DNA of 64,000 bases from Arenibacter algicola. Lineage in GTDB: Bacteria; Bacteroidota; Bacteroidia; Flavobacteriales; Flavobacteriaceae. The notes under the pieces are model-generated. The model worked only from the letters and a program-made list of their open reading frames with translations, had not been told where the DNA came from and did not search any database. The stretch is from contig NZ_JPOO01000001.1 of assembly GCF_000733925.1 (NCBI RefSeq), positions 496,001-560,000 of the forward strand. Direction: 5' to 3'. A program made the translations under genes and the position numbers. Shown one piece after another: positions 18,931 through 26,775 of the stretch (within the stretch, counting starts at the first letter, position 1; each line of letters opens with the position of its first letter).

Positions 18931-19152
18931 TCTCCCCGTCCCGCCCGTGGCGGGACACCCCTCTTTTTAAAAGAGGGGAGCTTTTTTGGAAGGCAACCAT
19001 AAAGAATAGCTATTTCCACAATTGGAAACAGCTATTTGAATGTAAAACGGATTTAAGAAGTAATTTTATAGAAAACTAAATATTGTAGTGATAACGGGCT
19101 CCTCCCTTTGGCTAAAGGGAGGTGGCTTCGCCAAAGCGAAGACGGAGGGATT
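18931..19152 (+). mobile_element. Hairpin-ended cassette, internally deleted copy 1
   Basis: The left end (18931-19000) and right end (19098-19152) each consist of two hairpins and are imperfect inverted counterparts: read inward, both start GCTCC, then hairpin, GGTG, hairpin, then ACGG-purine-GG. The left 70 bp are identical to 19688-19757, and the right 55 bp identical to 19596-19650. Between the ends is an 83-bp remnant related to the nearby DUF559 gene. The size (222 bp) and structure are those of a MITE derived from a larger element. Confidence 0.65.
18999..19081 (+). pseudogene. Internally deleted DUF559 gene remnant 1
   Basis: The first 62 bp align without gaps to the first 62 bp of the intact DUF559 gene at 19209. 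Translated from ATA they give IKNSYFHNWKQLFECKTDLR against MKRVCLHNRKELIESRKDLR. The match then jumps to the gene's last codons (TTTTATAGAAAACTAA against ATTATAAAGAAAAGTGA). The start codon is lost and about 290 bp of the middle are missing. Confidence 0.6.
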
Positions 19153-19208
19153 GGAATTTGTTTCTTTACAAATAGCCTTTATTGTATTTGAATTTGCCAG
19201 GGTCGATT

Positions 19209-19577
19209 ATGAAAAGGGTTTGTCTCCATAACAGGAAAGAGCTAATTGAATCGAGAAAGGATTTAAGAAGGAAGCTGACGCCTTCAGAAGCCTTTCTTTG
19301 GAAGCATCTCAGGGCAAAACAACTCGATGGTAAAAAATTTGTAAAGCAGCATAGTATTGGAAAGTATATTGTGGATTTTTATTTGGCATCTGATAAATTA
19401 ATCATTGAGCTTGACGGTGAAGTGCATCAAAATCCTGTGGCTATGGAATATGATGAACAGCGCACTGCATACTTAACCGGATTAGGGTTTTCAGTCATTA
19501 GATTTGAGAATAAAATGGTGTTTGATAATCTTCAATCCGTTTTGATGGAAATAAGAGCCAATTATAAAGAAAAGTGA
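19209..19577 (+). CDS. DUF559 (Vsr-like PD-(D/E)XK endonuclease fold) protein
   Basis: The start at 19209 (MKRVCLHNRKELIESRK) is chosen because the remnant copies align from exactly this codon; an upstream ATG at 19182 is possible. 122 residues, usual for DUF559. Features: RRKLTPSEAFLWKHLRAKQLDGKKFVKQHSIGKYIVDFYLASDKLIIELDGEVHQ, in which the D in VDFY and the ExDG in IELDGE form the PD-(D/E)XK core as in Vsr repair nucleases, then VIRFENKMVFDNL. Members are predicted DNA endonucleases of unknown biological role. It lies between hairpin repeats, and two deleted relatives flank it, so it is probably the gene of a small mobile cassette and not a xylose gene. Confidence 0.8.
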   Translation: MKRVCLHNRKELIESRKDLRRKLTPSEAFLWKHLRAKQLDGKKFVKQHSIGKYIVDFYLASDKLIIELDGEVHQNPVAMEYDEQRTAYLTGLGFSVIRFENKMVFDNLQSVLMEIRANYKEK

Positions 19578-19595
19578 ACATTAATGCAATAAGAA

Positions 19596-19650
19596 GCTCC
19601 TCCCTTTGGCTAAAGGGAGGTGGCTTCGCCAAAGCGAAGACGGAGGGATT
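19596..19650 (+). repeat. Right-end hairpin repeat of the DUF559 cassette
   Basis: 55 bp identical to 19098-19152: GCTCC, hairpin CCCTTT/AAAGGG, GGTGG, hairpin CTTCGC/GCGAAG, then ACGGAGGGATT. It lies 18 bp after the DUF559 stop. A left-end counterpart directly upstream of the intact gene was not found. Confidence 0.7.
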
Positions 19651-19687
19651 CGTAAGCTAACTTTAAATATAAGGCTGTAAGGTCTAA

Positions 19688-19911
19688 TCTCCCCGTCCCG
19701 CCCGTGGCGGGACACCCCTCTTTTTAAAAGAGGGGAGCTTTTTTGGAAGGCAACCATGAAGAGGGGCTGTTTCAACACCGGGTAGGAGTTAGTTGAACCT
19801 TAAAAGGATTTAAGAAGTAGTTTTAAAGAAAAGTAAATACTTACTATAATAAAAAAGCTCCTCCCTTTGGCTAAAGGGAGGTGGATTCGCCAAAGCGAAG
19901 ACGGAGGAATC
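19688..19911 (+). mobile_element. Hairpin-ended cassette, internally deleted copy 2
   Basis: The left end 19688-19757 is identical over 70 bp to 18931-19000; the right end 19857-19911 matches the other two right ends with about three differences. Total 224 bp with a DUF559 remnant between the ends. The left end also looks like a terminator (GAGGGGAGC followed by T6), so it could act as one. Confidence 0.65.
19756..19836 (+). pseudogene. Internally deleted DUF559 gene remnant 2
   Basis: The first 62 bp align gap-free to the intact gene's first 62 bp, keeping the ATG: MKRGCFNTG-stop-ELVEP-stop-KDLR against MKRVCLHNRKELIESRKDLR. It then jumps to the 3' end (TTTTAAAGAAAAGTAA). Two in-frame stops and the same kind of internal deletion as remnant 1. 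Confidence 0.65.
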
Positions 19912-20009
19912 GCTAGCGAATATTTTTGATTAAAAACATTGACCAGGGTTAGTTAAGTTGTACTGATCTTTGGTTGGCCTTACCCTAATTTGGGCTATAT
20001 TGTAGATCC

Positions 20010-21026
20010 ATGAAAAAAATAACCCTAAAGGAGATTGCCCAATATTTTGGTGTTTCCATTTCAACGGTTTCCAAGGCCATCAACGATAGCCATGAAATTA
20101 GTGATGGACTAAAGGCTAAAATACAGCAGTTTGCCAAGGACAATAAATACAGGCCAAATAAAGTGGCCCTTAGTTTATTGCAGCGGAAGACAAAGACCAT
20201 AGGAGTTGTAGTTCCCAATATTCTCAATTATTTTTTTACACAGGTATTTTCAGGGATTGAAAAAGTAGCTAACGAACGCGGGTATATTCTACTTAGCTGT
20301 ATCAGCGACGAATCCTATGAAAAGGAAGTGGCGACGCTTGAATTTCTAGGAGGCGGAACGGTTGACGGATTGATAGTTTCCATGGCGGAAGAAACACAGT
20401 TTAAGAACAAACTGGAACATTTTCAAAATATTCTGGACGAGCAAATTCCTTTGGTTATGTTTGATAGGGTTTCGGATGGAATTATATGTGACAAGGTAGT
20501 GGTCGATGATTTTGAGGCCGGTTATAAAACCACCAAATATTTTATAAATATCGGTTGCAGAACGGTTGCCCTGGTTACCGCTATTGATCATTCCAGCGTG
20601 GGTAAATTGCGGGTGGAAGGATATAGGAAAGCTTTGGAAGAGGCTAATATCCCCTTTGATGATAAATTAATATTAAGGGTGGGCAAGGAGGACGATCTGG
20701 AAGTTCTGTTGACTTTTTTGTTAAATTATAAGTCTATTGAGGGTATAATGGCTTTGGATGAAATTACGGCGGTGGAGGTCCTGAGACTAATCAAGGCTAG
20801 GGGGTATAGAGTGCCGGAAGACATTTCCGTTATTGGGTTTACCAATGGCAAATTATCGCGCTACGTAAGTCCGGCTCTTACTGCGGTAAGTCAGCACGGT
20901 ACTTATATAGGGGAAACGGCGGCCAAGGTCCTTATTGAAAGGATAGAGAGCAAGGAATATATGGATAGCACCACCAAGGTGATTAAAACCAGCCTAATTG
21001 TTAGGGATTCTACCAAGAGGGTTTAA
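20010..21026 (+). CDS. LacI-family transcriptional regulator
   Basis: 338 residues. The N-terminal LacI helix-turn-helix with hinge is clear: TLKEIAQYFGVSISTVSKAINDSHEISDGLKAKIQQFAKDNKYRPNKVA. It is followed by a periplasmic-binding-like sensor domain (TIGVVVPNILNYFFTQVFSGIEKVANERGY, MFDRV, GIMALDEITAVEVLRLIKARGYRVPEDISVIGF). It probably represses a sugar operon and releases DNA on binding a sugar or sugar phosphate. Candidate targets are xylBA upstream (palindrome at 15821) and the convergent kinase/nucleotidyltransferase pair; the xyl link is favoured by the operator form. The DUF559 cassettes lie between xylA and this gene. Confidence 0.88.
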   Translation: MKKITLKEIAQYFGVSISTVSKAINDSHEISDGLKAKIQQFAKDNKYRPNKVALSLLQRKTKTIGVVVPNILNYFFTQVFSGIEKVANERGYILLSCISDESYEKEVATLEFLGGGTVDGLIVSMAEETQFKNKLEHFQNILDEQIPLVMFDRVSDGIICDKVVVDDFEAGYKTTKYFINIGCRTVALVTAIDHSSVGKLRVEGYRKALEEANIPFDDKLILRVGKEDDLEVLLTFLLNYKSIEGIMALDEITAVEVLRLIKARGYRVPEDISVIGFTNGKLSRYVSPALTAVSQHGTYIGETAAKVLIERIESKEYMDSTTKVIKTSLIVRDSTKRV

Positions 21027-21050
21027 TCGCCTCCTTCACCCAACAAAAAA

Positions 21051-22124
21051 TTAAACCTTAGGTGTTAGTCCCTTTTTTATTACTTGGGTCATATACCCTA
21101 TTTCTTGAAGGGCTTTATTTGTAAAATCGAACAAGCTTAAACAGCGGTCCAAATTCTGGTTTTCGTATGATACCTTGTAATAGATATTGTCGTTCAAATA
21201 GTCCGTAAGGGCTCTTAAACCGTGGATGAAGGGCATAAATATTGCTCCCCAGGCCAGTAGGTCTATTTCTTCTTGGTATAAAAATGGACCGTTACTATCC
21301 AGGCCCTTAATGAAGGCTTCGAACAAAGGTCTTTCAAAAGTAATTTTGCTATGATCCTGTTCGTCTTCGGCAGCTGTATTGGCAACGGTTCTTATGGCAT
21401 CACCAAAATCAAAGTAAAAATACCCCTTCATAATCGTGTCCAGGTCTATAAGGCAAAGGGCCTTACTGTCTTCTTTGGAGAAAAGGATATTGTTTAATTT
21501 CGTGTCATTGTGACAAACCCGTAAAGGCAACTTGGAATTGTCCAAAATTTTCAATTTTTCCAAGGTTTCTTTGGCAAAGCTTATAGCCTTTTTGGCCGTT
21601 TCCAATTTTTCTGTTTTCGCAGATCCAAGGGATTCCTCAAATTGCTTTTCCCTTAAGGGGAGATTGTGGAACTGCGGAATTGTATCCACGTAATTGTCCA
21701 AGGGAGCCTCTGCCAGAAGTTGATGGAATTTTCCGACCACTCTACCGGCCTCGAATGCAATGTTGGTATCCGTGGCATTGTCGTAGGCCGTGGTATTGTT
21801 GATATAGGTCATCAATCTCCAATATCCCGTTTTTTCGTCCTTAAAATAAGAATTGTCCGATTCTGTTTTTAAGAGTTCTATGGCCGTGTAATTCTGGTCC
21901 TGCAAATGTTGAAATGCGTTGGCAATATTGCCCATAAGACCATGTACGTCCTTAAAGACATTATGGTTTACCCTTTGAAGAATGTACAATGGGTAATGAT
22001 TGTCCAAGACTAAATAAGTGTCATTGATATATCCCTGGTTTATTCCTTGGAACTCATAGGTTTTCCTATCTATAGAGAAGTTTTTCAACAGCTCGTTAAG
22101 CTCAGCATTTTTATTTTCAATCAT
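21051..22124 (-). CDS. APH-fold sugar kinase, N-acetylhexosamine 1-kinase (NahK)-like
   Basis: 357 residues of the aminoglycoside-phosphotransferase (APH/choline kinase) fold. The catalytic loop is LRVCHNDTKLNNILF (catalytic Asp, then Asn) and the metal site is LCLIDLDTIMKGYFYFDFGDAIR. The N-terminal LQRVNHNVFKD strand is typical of the NahK group, which phosphorylates GlcNAc/GalNAc at C1 in salvage. It is the second gene of a pair with a sugar nucleotidyltransferase, with 12 bp between them. Together they could make a UDP- or dTDP-sugar directly from a free sugar. The exact sugar is not shown. Confidence 0.7.
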   Translation of the reverse strand: MIENKNAELNELLKNFSIDRKTYEFQGINQGYINDTYLVLDNHYPLYILQRVNHNVFKDVHGLMGNIANAFQHLQDQNYTAIELLKTESDNSYFKDEKTGYWRLMTYINNTTAYDNATDTNIAFEAGRVVGKFHQLLAEAPLDNYVDTIPQFHNLPLREKQFEESLGSAKTEKLETAKKAISFAKETLEKLKILDNSKLPLRVCHNDTKLNNILFSKEDSKALCLIDLDTIMKGYFYFDFGDAIRTVANTAAEDEQDHSKITFERPLFEAFIKGLDSNGPFLYQEEIDLLAWGAIFMPFIHGLRALTDYLNDNIYYKVSYENQNLDRCLSLFDFTNKALQEIGYMTQVIKKGLTPKV

Positions 22125-22136
22125 GGAAAAGCTGTT

Positions 22137-23027
22137 CTAAACATTGTCCCAAAGAGGAGAGGTGTACCCATTATTGTCTGTCATACGTTGTAATTCTGAA
22201 ACTGCCATATCTTTATCGCTGGCGTAGGTAACTCCAAACCATTGACTTGCAGAAGGAATTACATCTACATCTATCAGATTTTTGGCAATCATTTCCTTTA
22301 TGGCGAAAGGTAGGTATATTTCCCCTTTGGCATGATTCTCCTTATTTCCGATAAAGTCTTTAAGGTACTCCGTGATAAATGGAAATATGGAAGGCTGACA
22401 AACCCAGAAGTTCATGCTGACCAATTCTTCCCCTGTAAATTGGGTGCCCGAATCGGAATCAATTATAACATTGTCCTGGGCTTCTATTTTGGTATGCTCG
22501 TGTATGGAAGTCAATTTTCCGCCCTCCGATTTACAAACTCCCCTGGAAACCGATCCATGCTCGGATAGAGTGTTTTTTAGTATATAGGCAATAAGACCAA
22601 ATGTCTCTTTGTTACCATTGTTCTTAATAAAGTCGGCAGCACTTTCAAAAGCACTTTTGCCGTAATAATCATCCGCATTAATTATAGCGAATGGTCTGTC
22701 AATTACATTCCTTGCAGTCCAAACTGCATGTGCCGTGCCCCATGGTTTAGCTCTTTCACCGGTAAAGGTTACCCCTTCAGGAAGGTCGTTTACTTCCTGT
22801 GCCAAAACATCAAGTTTAACGTGTTTAGGTAATCTGCTGGATAAATGTTCCTTTAAGAAATCTACATTTTCCTTTTTTGTAATGGCAACTATGTGGTCAA
22901 AACCGTTTTTCAGAGCGTCATAAATACTGAATTCCATTAGGAACTCGTCTTTCGGGCCCAAGTCATCAAATTGTTTCAGTTTGCCATATCGGCTTCCACT
23001 ACCGGCCGCCATTAAAAGTAATGTCAT
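22137..23027 (-). CDS. Sugar-1-phosphate nucleotidyltransferase family protein
   Basis: 296 residues. The N-terminus has the nucleotide-binding loop LLLMAAGSGSRYGKLKQFDDLGPKDEFLMEFSIYDAL, where G-S-G-S-R-Y-G is the pyrophosphorylase signature. FAIINADDYYGKSAF supplies the metal-binding Asp pair. It transfers a nucleotidyl group onto a sugar-1-phosphate. The kinase gene follows after 12 bp, and the gene is transcribed away from hemN. The pair resembles kinase-pyrophosphorylase salvage modules in other Bacteroidota. Confidence 0.75.
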   Translation of the reverse strand: MTLLLMAAGSGSRYGKLKQFDDLGPKDEFLMEFSIYDALKNGFDHIVAITKKENVDFLKEHLSSRLPKHVKLDVLAQEVNDLPEGVTFTGERAKPWGTAHAVWTARNVIDRPFAIINADDYYGKSAFESAADFIKNNGNKETFGLIAYILKNTLSEHGSVSRGVCKSEGGKLTSIHEHTKIEAQDNVIIDSDSGTQFTGEELVSMNFWVCQPSIFPFITEYLKDFIGNKENHAKGEIYLPFAIKEMIAKNLIDVDVIPSASQWFGVTYASDKDMAVSELQRMTDNNGYTSPLWDNV

Positions 23028-23223
23028 AATTGGTTATTTTTAAGTTTACAAAAATATAGTTTTTATCATAAAGGGGCTTCTAGAACGGATTATTTAAAAA
23101 ATTAGTTTCTAATTGTACTGTTTTTAACGATTATTTAAATTAAAGTAGGTTTCAAAGAATCATTATTTTGGCAATTAAATGGTCAGGAATCCTTGGCCAT
23201 AGTTATTGGACGATAGTGAAACC

Positions 23224-23266
23224 TGATAAGTGTCATATTTTTAAAGGCCGCGTCATGGTATTTTTG
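23224..23266 (+). promoter_or_regulatory. Fnr-type box and -7 element of the hemN promoter
   Basis: The box TGATAAGTGTCA (23224-23235) lies with its centre exactly 33 bp before the centre of TATTTTTG (23259-23266), which fits the Bacteroidota -7 consensus TAnnTTTG. This puts the box near -40.5, the class II activator position. The same spacing is found at the other cco/fnr promoters. Confidence 0.65.
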
Positions 23267-23290
23267 TGGCTATTGCAAACACAATAGCTT

Positions 23291-24652
23291 ATGACCAATT
23301 TAGTTCAAAAATACAATATCCCCGGTCCCAGATATACCAGTTACCCTACGGTGCCCTATTGGGATTTGGAATCCTTTTCTGGCCGGAAATGGCAAAATAC
23401 TTTGATCAAAAATTTTAATGAAAGCAATGGGGACGAAGGTATAAGTCTATATATCCACTTGCCCTTCTGTGAAAGTCTCTGTACTTTTTGTGGGTGTCAT
23501 AAAAGAATTACCAAACGGCATGAAGTTGAAAATCCATATATCAGCGACGTCCTCACAGAGTGGAAACTTTATTGTGATTTATTTGAAACAAAACCAAGAA
23601 TAAAGGAGCTTCATTTGGGGGGAGGAACCCCAACTTTCTTCTCTCCGGAAAATTTAACAAGGCTTATCAATGGTATTTTTGCCACAGCCACCCGTGCGGA
23701 GAATTACGAGTTTAGTTTTGAAGGACATCCCAATAACACCACCAAAGAACATTTAAAAGCGCTTTATGATGTTGGATTTAGAAGGGTGAGTTATGGGGTT
23801 CAGGATTATAACAAAAAGGTACAGCTTGCCATTCATAGGTGGCAGCCTTTTGAAAATGTACAAAATGTTACCCAATGGGCCAGGGAAATAGGATATACTT
23901 CCGTGGGCCATGATATTATTTTTGGCTTGCCCTTTCAAACAAAGGAAGATGTTGCCGAAACTATTTTAAAGACCAAACAATTAATGCCAGACCGTTTGGC
24001 ATTCTATAGTTATGCCCATGTTCCTTGGTTAAAGGGAAATGGACAGAGAGGGTATAAGGATTCCGATTTACCATCTGCGGAGGAGAAGCGTGAGCAGTAT
24101 GAGATGGGCAAGAAATTATTGGCAGAAGTAGGTTATTCGGAAATAGGAATGGATCATTTTTCACTAAAATCGGATTCGCTTTTCAAGGCTATGGAGAATG
24201 GTACCTTGCACAGGAATTTTATGGGATATACAGCCTCCAAGACCAGGGTTATGGTAGGTTTGGGGATTTCCAGTATAAGTGATAGTTGGGATAGTTTTGC
24301 GCAAAATGTAAAAAGTCTGGAAGAGTATCACCATCTGGTGGAAAGTAATATTATACCTGTTTATAGAGGACACATTTTAACCGAAGAAGACAGGGTTATT
24401 CGTAAGCATATCTTAAATTTAATGTGTAAATTTAAGACTAGCTGGGAGAATCAAAATGAAAGGTTCAACGAATTGGATGAGGTTCGGGACAAACTAAAGG
24501 AAATGGCTCTGGATGGTATTGTCGAATTTGTTTCCAATGGTATTTATGTTACCGAAAAAGGAAGGCCTTTTGTACGCAATGTGTGTATGGCGTTCGATTT
24601 GTTCCTGCACCGCAAGGCACCGGAAACCAGATTGTTTTCGATGACTATTTAA
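23291..24652 (+). CDS. hemN: Oxygen-independent coproporphyrinogen III oxidase
   Basis: 453 residues. The radical SAM cluster motif is LPFCESLCTFCGCHK (C-x3-C-x2-C plus the extra Cys of true HemN). KYNIPGPRYTSYPTVPYW at the N-terminus and the ELHLGGGTPTFFSPENL block are diagnostic of HemN as opposed to HemW. It decarboxylates coproporphyrinogen III to protoporphyrinogen IX without O2 and supplies haem when oxygen is scarce. It is preceded by an Fnr-type box and followed at 53 bp by a universal stress gene, so it belongs to the same microaerobic regulon as the cco genes. Confidence 0.95.
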   Translation: MTNLVQKYNIPGPRYTSYPTVPYWDLESFSGRKWQNTLIKNFNESNGDEGISLYIHLPFCESLCTFCGCHKRITKRHEVENPYISDVLTEWKLYCDLFETKPRIKELHLGGGTPTFFSPENLTRLINGIFATATRAENYEFSFEGHPNNTTKEHLKALYDVGFRRVSYGVQDYNKKVQLAIHRWQPFENVQNVTQWAREIGYTSVGHDIIFGLPFQTKEDVAETILKTKQLMPDRLAFYSYAHVPWLKGNGQRGYKDSDLPSAEEKREQYEMGKKLLAEVGYSEIGMDHFSLKSDSLFKAMENGTLHRNFMGYTASKTRVMVGLGISSISDSWDSFAQNVKSLEEYHHLVESNIIPVYRGHILTEEDRVIRKHILNLMCKFKTSWENQNERFNELDEVRDKLKEMALDGIVEFVSNGIYVTEKGRPFVRNVCMAFDLFLHRKAPETRLFSMTI

Positions 24653-24705
24653 GTGCACTGGACCATTTTTTAACCTCTTGATAATAAATCAGTAAAAATA
24701 AATCT

Positions 24706-25527
24706 ATGAAAAAAATTATTGTACCCGTCGATTTTTCAGAACAATCTGAAAATGCCCTAAAAACGGCCGCTTCCATTGCTACAAAATACGGATCTGAGAT
24801 TTTTGTCCTACATATGTTGGAATTGTCGGAGGCCCTTGTTTCCGCCAATGAGCAGGCACATTATCAGCAAGCCGTCTTTTTGATAAAATTGGCTGAAAAA
24901 AGGTTTGAGACATTTTTGGAGAAGCCCTATCTAAAGGGAATCAAGGTTACTCCTATTGTCAAGCATCATAAAGTGTATAGTGAAGTTAATGAGGTTGCGG
25001 AAAAGCACCAGGCAGATCTGATTGTTATGGGCTCTCGGGGAACCGATGGAATCAAAGAAATCTTTGTAGGTTCCAATGCTGAGAAAATGGTTAGAAATTC
25101 CAATGTTCCCGTTTTGGTAATAAAGGATTATATTGAAGGTTTTGAGGTAAAGCGATTTGTTTTTGCCTGTGATTTTGAGGAGGAAAATTTGGAACCCTTT
25201 CAAAGGGCCAAGAAATTGGCAGACAAACTTGAAGCTGAATTGATTTTGGTAAATATCAATACTCCCGGAGATAATTTTCTGAGCACCAAGGATGCTTTTA
25301 AGAAAATTAATAATTTCCTGCATTTGGCCAAGGCGAGTTTGGAAGTCGAGATATATAACGATTATAGTGTAGAGAGGGGAATACTTGCTTTTAGTGAAAG
25401 CAGGAATGCCGATTTAATAGGTTTGCCTACCCACGGGAGAAAAGGGCTTTCTCACTTTCTAATGGGCAGTATTGGGGAGGATGTGGCCAATCATTCCAAA
25501 ATACCCGTTATCACTTTTAAAATTTAG
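24706..25527 (+). CDS. Universal stress protein, tandem UspA domains
   Basis: 273 residues, two Usp domains. The first (residues 1-140) starts KKIIVPVDFSEQSENALKTAASIATKYG and ends in the ATP-site motif VMGSRGTDGIKEIFVGSNAEKMVRNSNVPVLVI. The second (about 145-273) keeps LIGLPTHGRKGLSHFLMGSIGEDVANHSKIPVITF. Cytoplasmic nucleotide-binding stress protein of undefined action. The link with hemN (53 bp upstream, no terminator between) and a second Usp beside fnr suggests induction at low oxygen. Confidence 0.85.
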   Translation: MKKIIVPVDFSEQSENALKTAASIATKYGSEIFVLHMLELSEALVSANEQAHYQQAVFLIKLAEKRFETFLEKPYLKGIKVTPIVKHHKVYSEVNEVAEKHQADLIVMGSRGTDGIKEIFVGSNAEKMVRNSNVPVLVIKDYIEGFEVKRFVFACDFEEENLEPFQRAKKLADKLEAELILVNINTPGDNFLSTKDAFKKINNFLHLAKASLEVEIYNDYSVERGILAFSESRNADLIGLPTHGRKGLSHFLMGSIGEDVANHSKIPVITFKI

Positions 25528-25546
25528 AGGATTTGGAAGTCAATAA

Positions 25547-25567
25547 GGCCAAGTACCCGACTTGGCC
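25547..25567 (+). terminator. Hairpin after the hemN-usp unit
   Basis: GGCCAAGT (25547-25554) pairs perfectly with ACTTGGCC (25560-25567) over a 5-nt loop, 20 bp after the usp stop. No T-tract follows, so it may be an mRNA 3'-end stabiliser more than an intrinsic terminator. Confidence 0.45.
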
Positions 25568-25667
25568 ATCATAGTTTAGGCCAAGGATTGGTTAAATTGC
25601 TTGTAATTAGTAATGTTTAAATTGTTATATTTGAGATACATGGGGCAAATATCACGGTCTAATTCCC

Positions 25668-26747
25668 ATGAAACTCGATATGAAAAATTACTACCACATT
25701 TTCTTATTCGTTGCTTTTATTTCTACTTCAGTAAGAGCACAGGAAGACATTCTACTTAAGGATTACGATCCAGTATCCATTTATAATACCCCTAGTAACA
25801 AGATATCCAAAGCTAAATTTCCTGCGGTGGATTTTCACTCGCATCCCTATCCAAAGTCGGAACAGGAAATAAGTGAATGGGTAAAGACAATGGACCGGGT
25901 AGGGGTTGCCAAATCTATTGTACTCACTTATCAGACGGGGAAGTCCTTTGACAGTATTGTTAATCTTTATTCCAAATACGGGGACCGTTTTGAGCTTTGG
26001 TGCGGCTTCGATTTTACAGGTTACGAAGAAAAAGGCTGGAGCAAACGTGCAGTAAAGGAATTGGAAAGATGTTTTAAGATGGGAGCAAAGGGCGTTGGAG
26101 AATTGGGCGACAAAGGTTTTGGTTTTTTTTACTCTAAGCCAACACCGGCAGAAGGCATGCATGCGGATGATGAGAGGATGAGGCCACTATGGGAAAAATG
26201 TGGTGAATTAGGAATGCCAGTTAGTATTCATGTGGCAGATCCTATGTGGATGTACGAGCCAATGGATGTTCATAATGATGGGCTGATGAATGCTTACAAA
26301 TGGAGAATAGATACTACAAGGGAAGGGCTATTAACGCATGCAGAATTAATTACTACCTTGGAAAATGCCGTTAAGCAAAATCCAAAAACCACTTTTATTG
26401 CCTGTCACTTTGCCAATTGTAGCTATGATCTGGATATTATAGGGAGACTTTTGGGGACCTATGATAATATGTATGCCGATATTTCGGCGAGGTATGCGGA
26501 AACAGCGGCTGTTCCGCGATATACGAAACGTTTTTACGAAAAGTATCAGGATAAATTGGTCTATGGAACCGATATGGGTACCGACCCTGAAATGTACGAA
26601 TTAACCTTTCGCATTCTTGAAAGCGAGGATGAACATTTTTATGACAAGAATATATCATCCTATCATTGGTCGTTCAATGGGCTGGGCCTTAGCGATGAGG
26701 TTTTGAAGAAAATATATAGTGAAAATGCCAAGAAAATTCTGGATTAG
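25668..26747 (+). CDS. Secreted amidohydrolase-family (amidohydrolase_2) protein
   Basis: About 355-359 residues. A signal peptide (MKNYYHIFLFVAFISTSVRAQ) is best read from the second ATG at 25680. The TIM-barrel metal-site motifs of the amidohydrolase_2 group are visible: FPAVDFHSHPYPK (HxH), SIHVADP, IACHFANC and YGTDMGTDPE (the metal Asp). Relatives include aminocarboxymuconate-semialdehyde-decarboxylase-like hydrolases and lactonases; a periplasmic one would act on an external substrate. It stands alone between usp and a convergent PIG-L gene. Substrate unknown. Confidence 0.75.
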   Translation: MKLDMKNYYHIFLFVAFISTSVRAQEDILLKDYDPVSIYNTPSNKISKAKFPAVDFHSHPYPKSEQEISEWVKTMDRVGVAKSIVLTYQTGKSFDSIVNLYSKYGDRFELWCGFDFTGYEEKGWSKRAVKELERCFKMGAKGVGELGDKGFGFFYSKPTPAEGMHADDERMRPLWEKCGELGMPVSIHVADPMWMYEPMDVHNDGLMNAYKWRIDTTREGLLTHAELITTLENAVKQNPKTTFIACHFANCSYDLDIIGRLLGTYDNMYADISARYAETAAVPRYTKRFYEKYQDKLVYGTDMGTDPEMYELTFRILESEDEHFYDKNISSYHWSFNGLGLSDEVLKKIYSENAKKILD

Positions 26748-26775
26748 GCACTACTGACTTTTGTCTTAAATGGGA

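Noticed and set aside
18931..19000. Hairpin with T-run after xylA read simply as the operon terminator
   Set aside because: It may terminate transcription, but the identical 70 bp recur at 19688, away from any operon end, paired with right ends and DUF559 remnants, so a mobile unit explains more.
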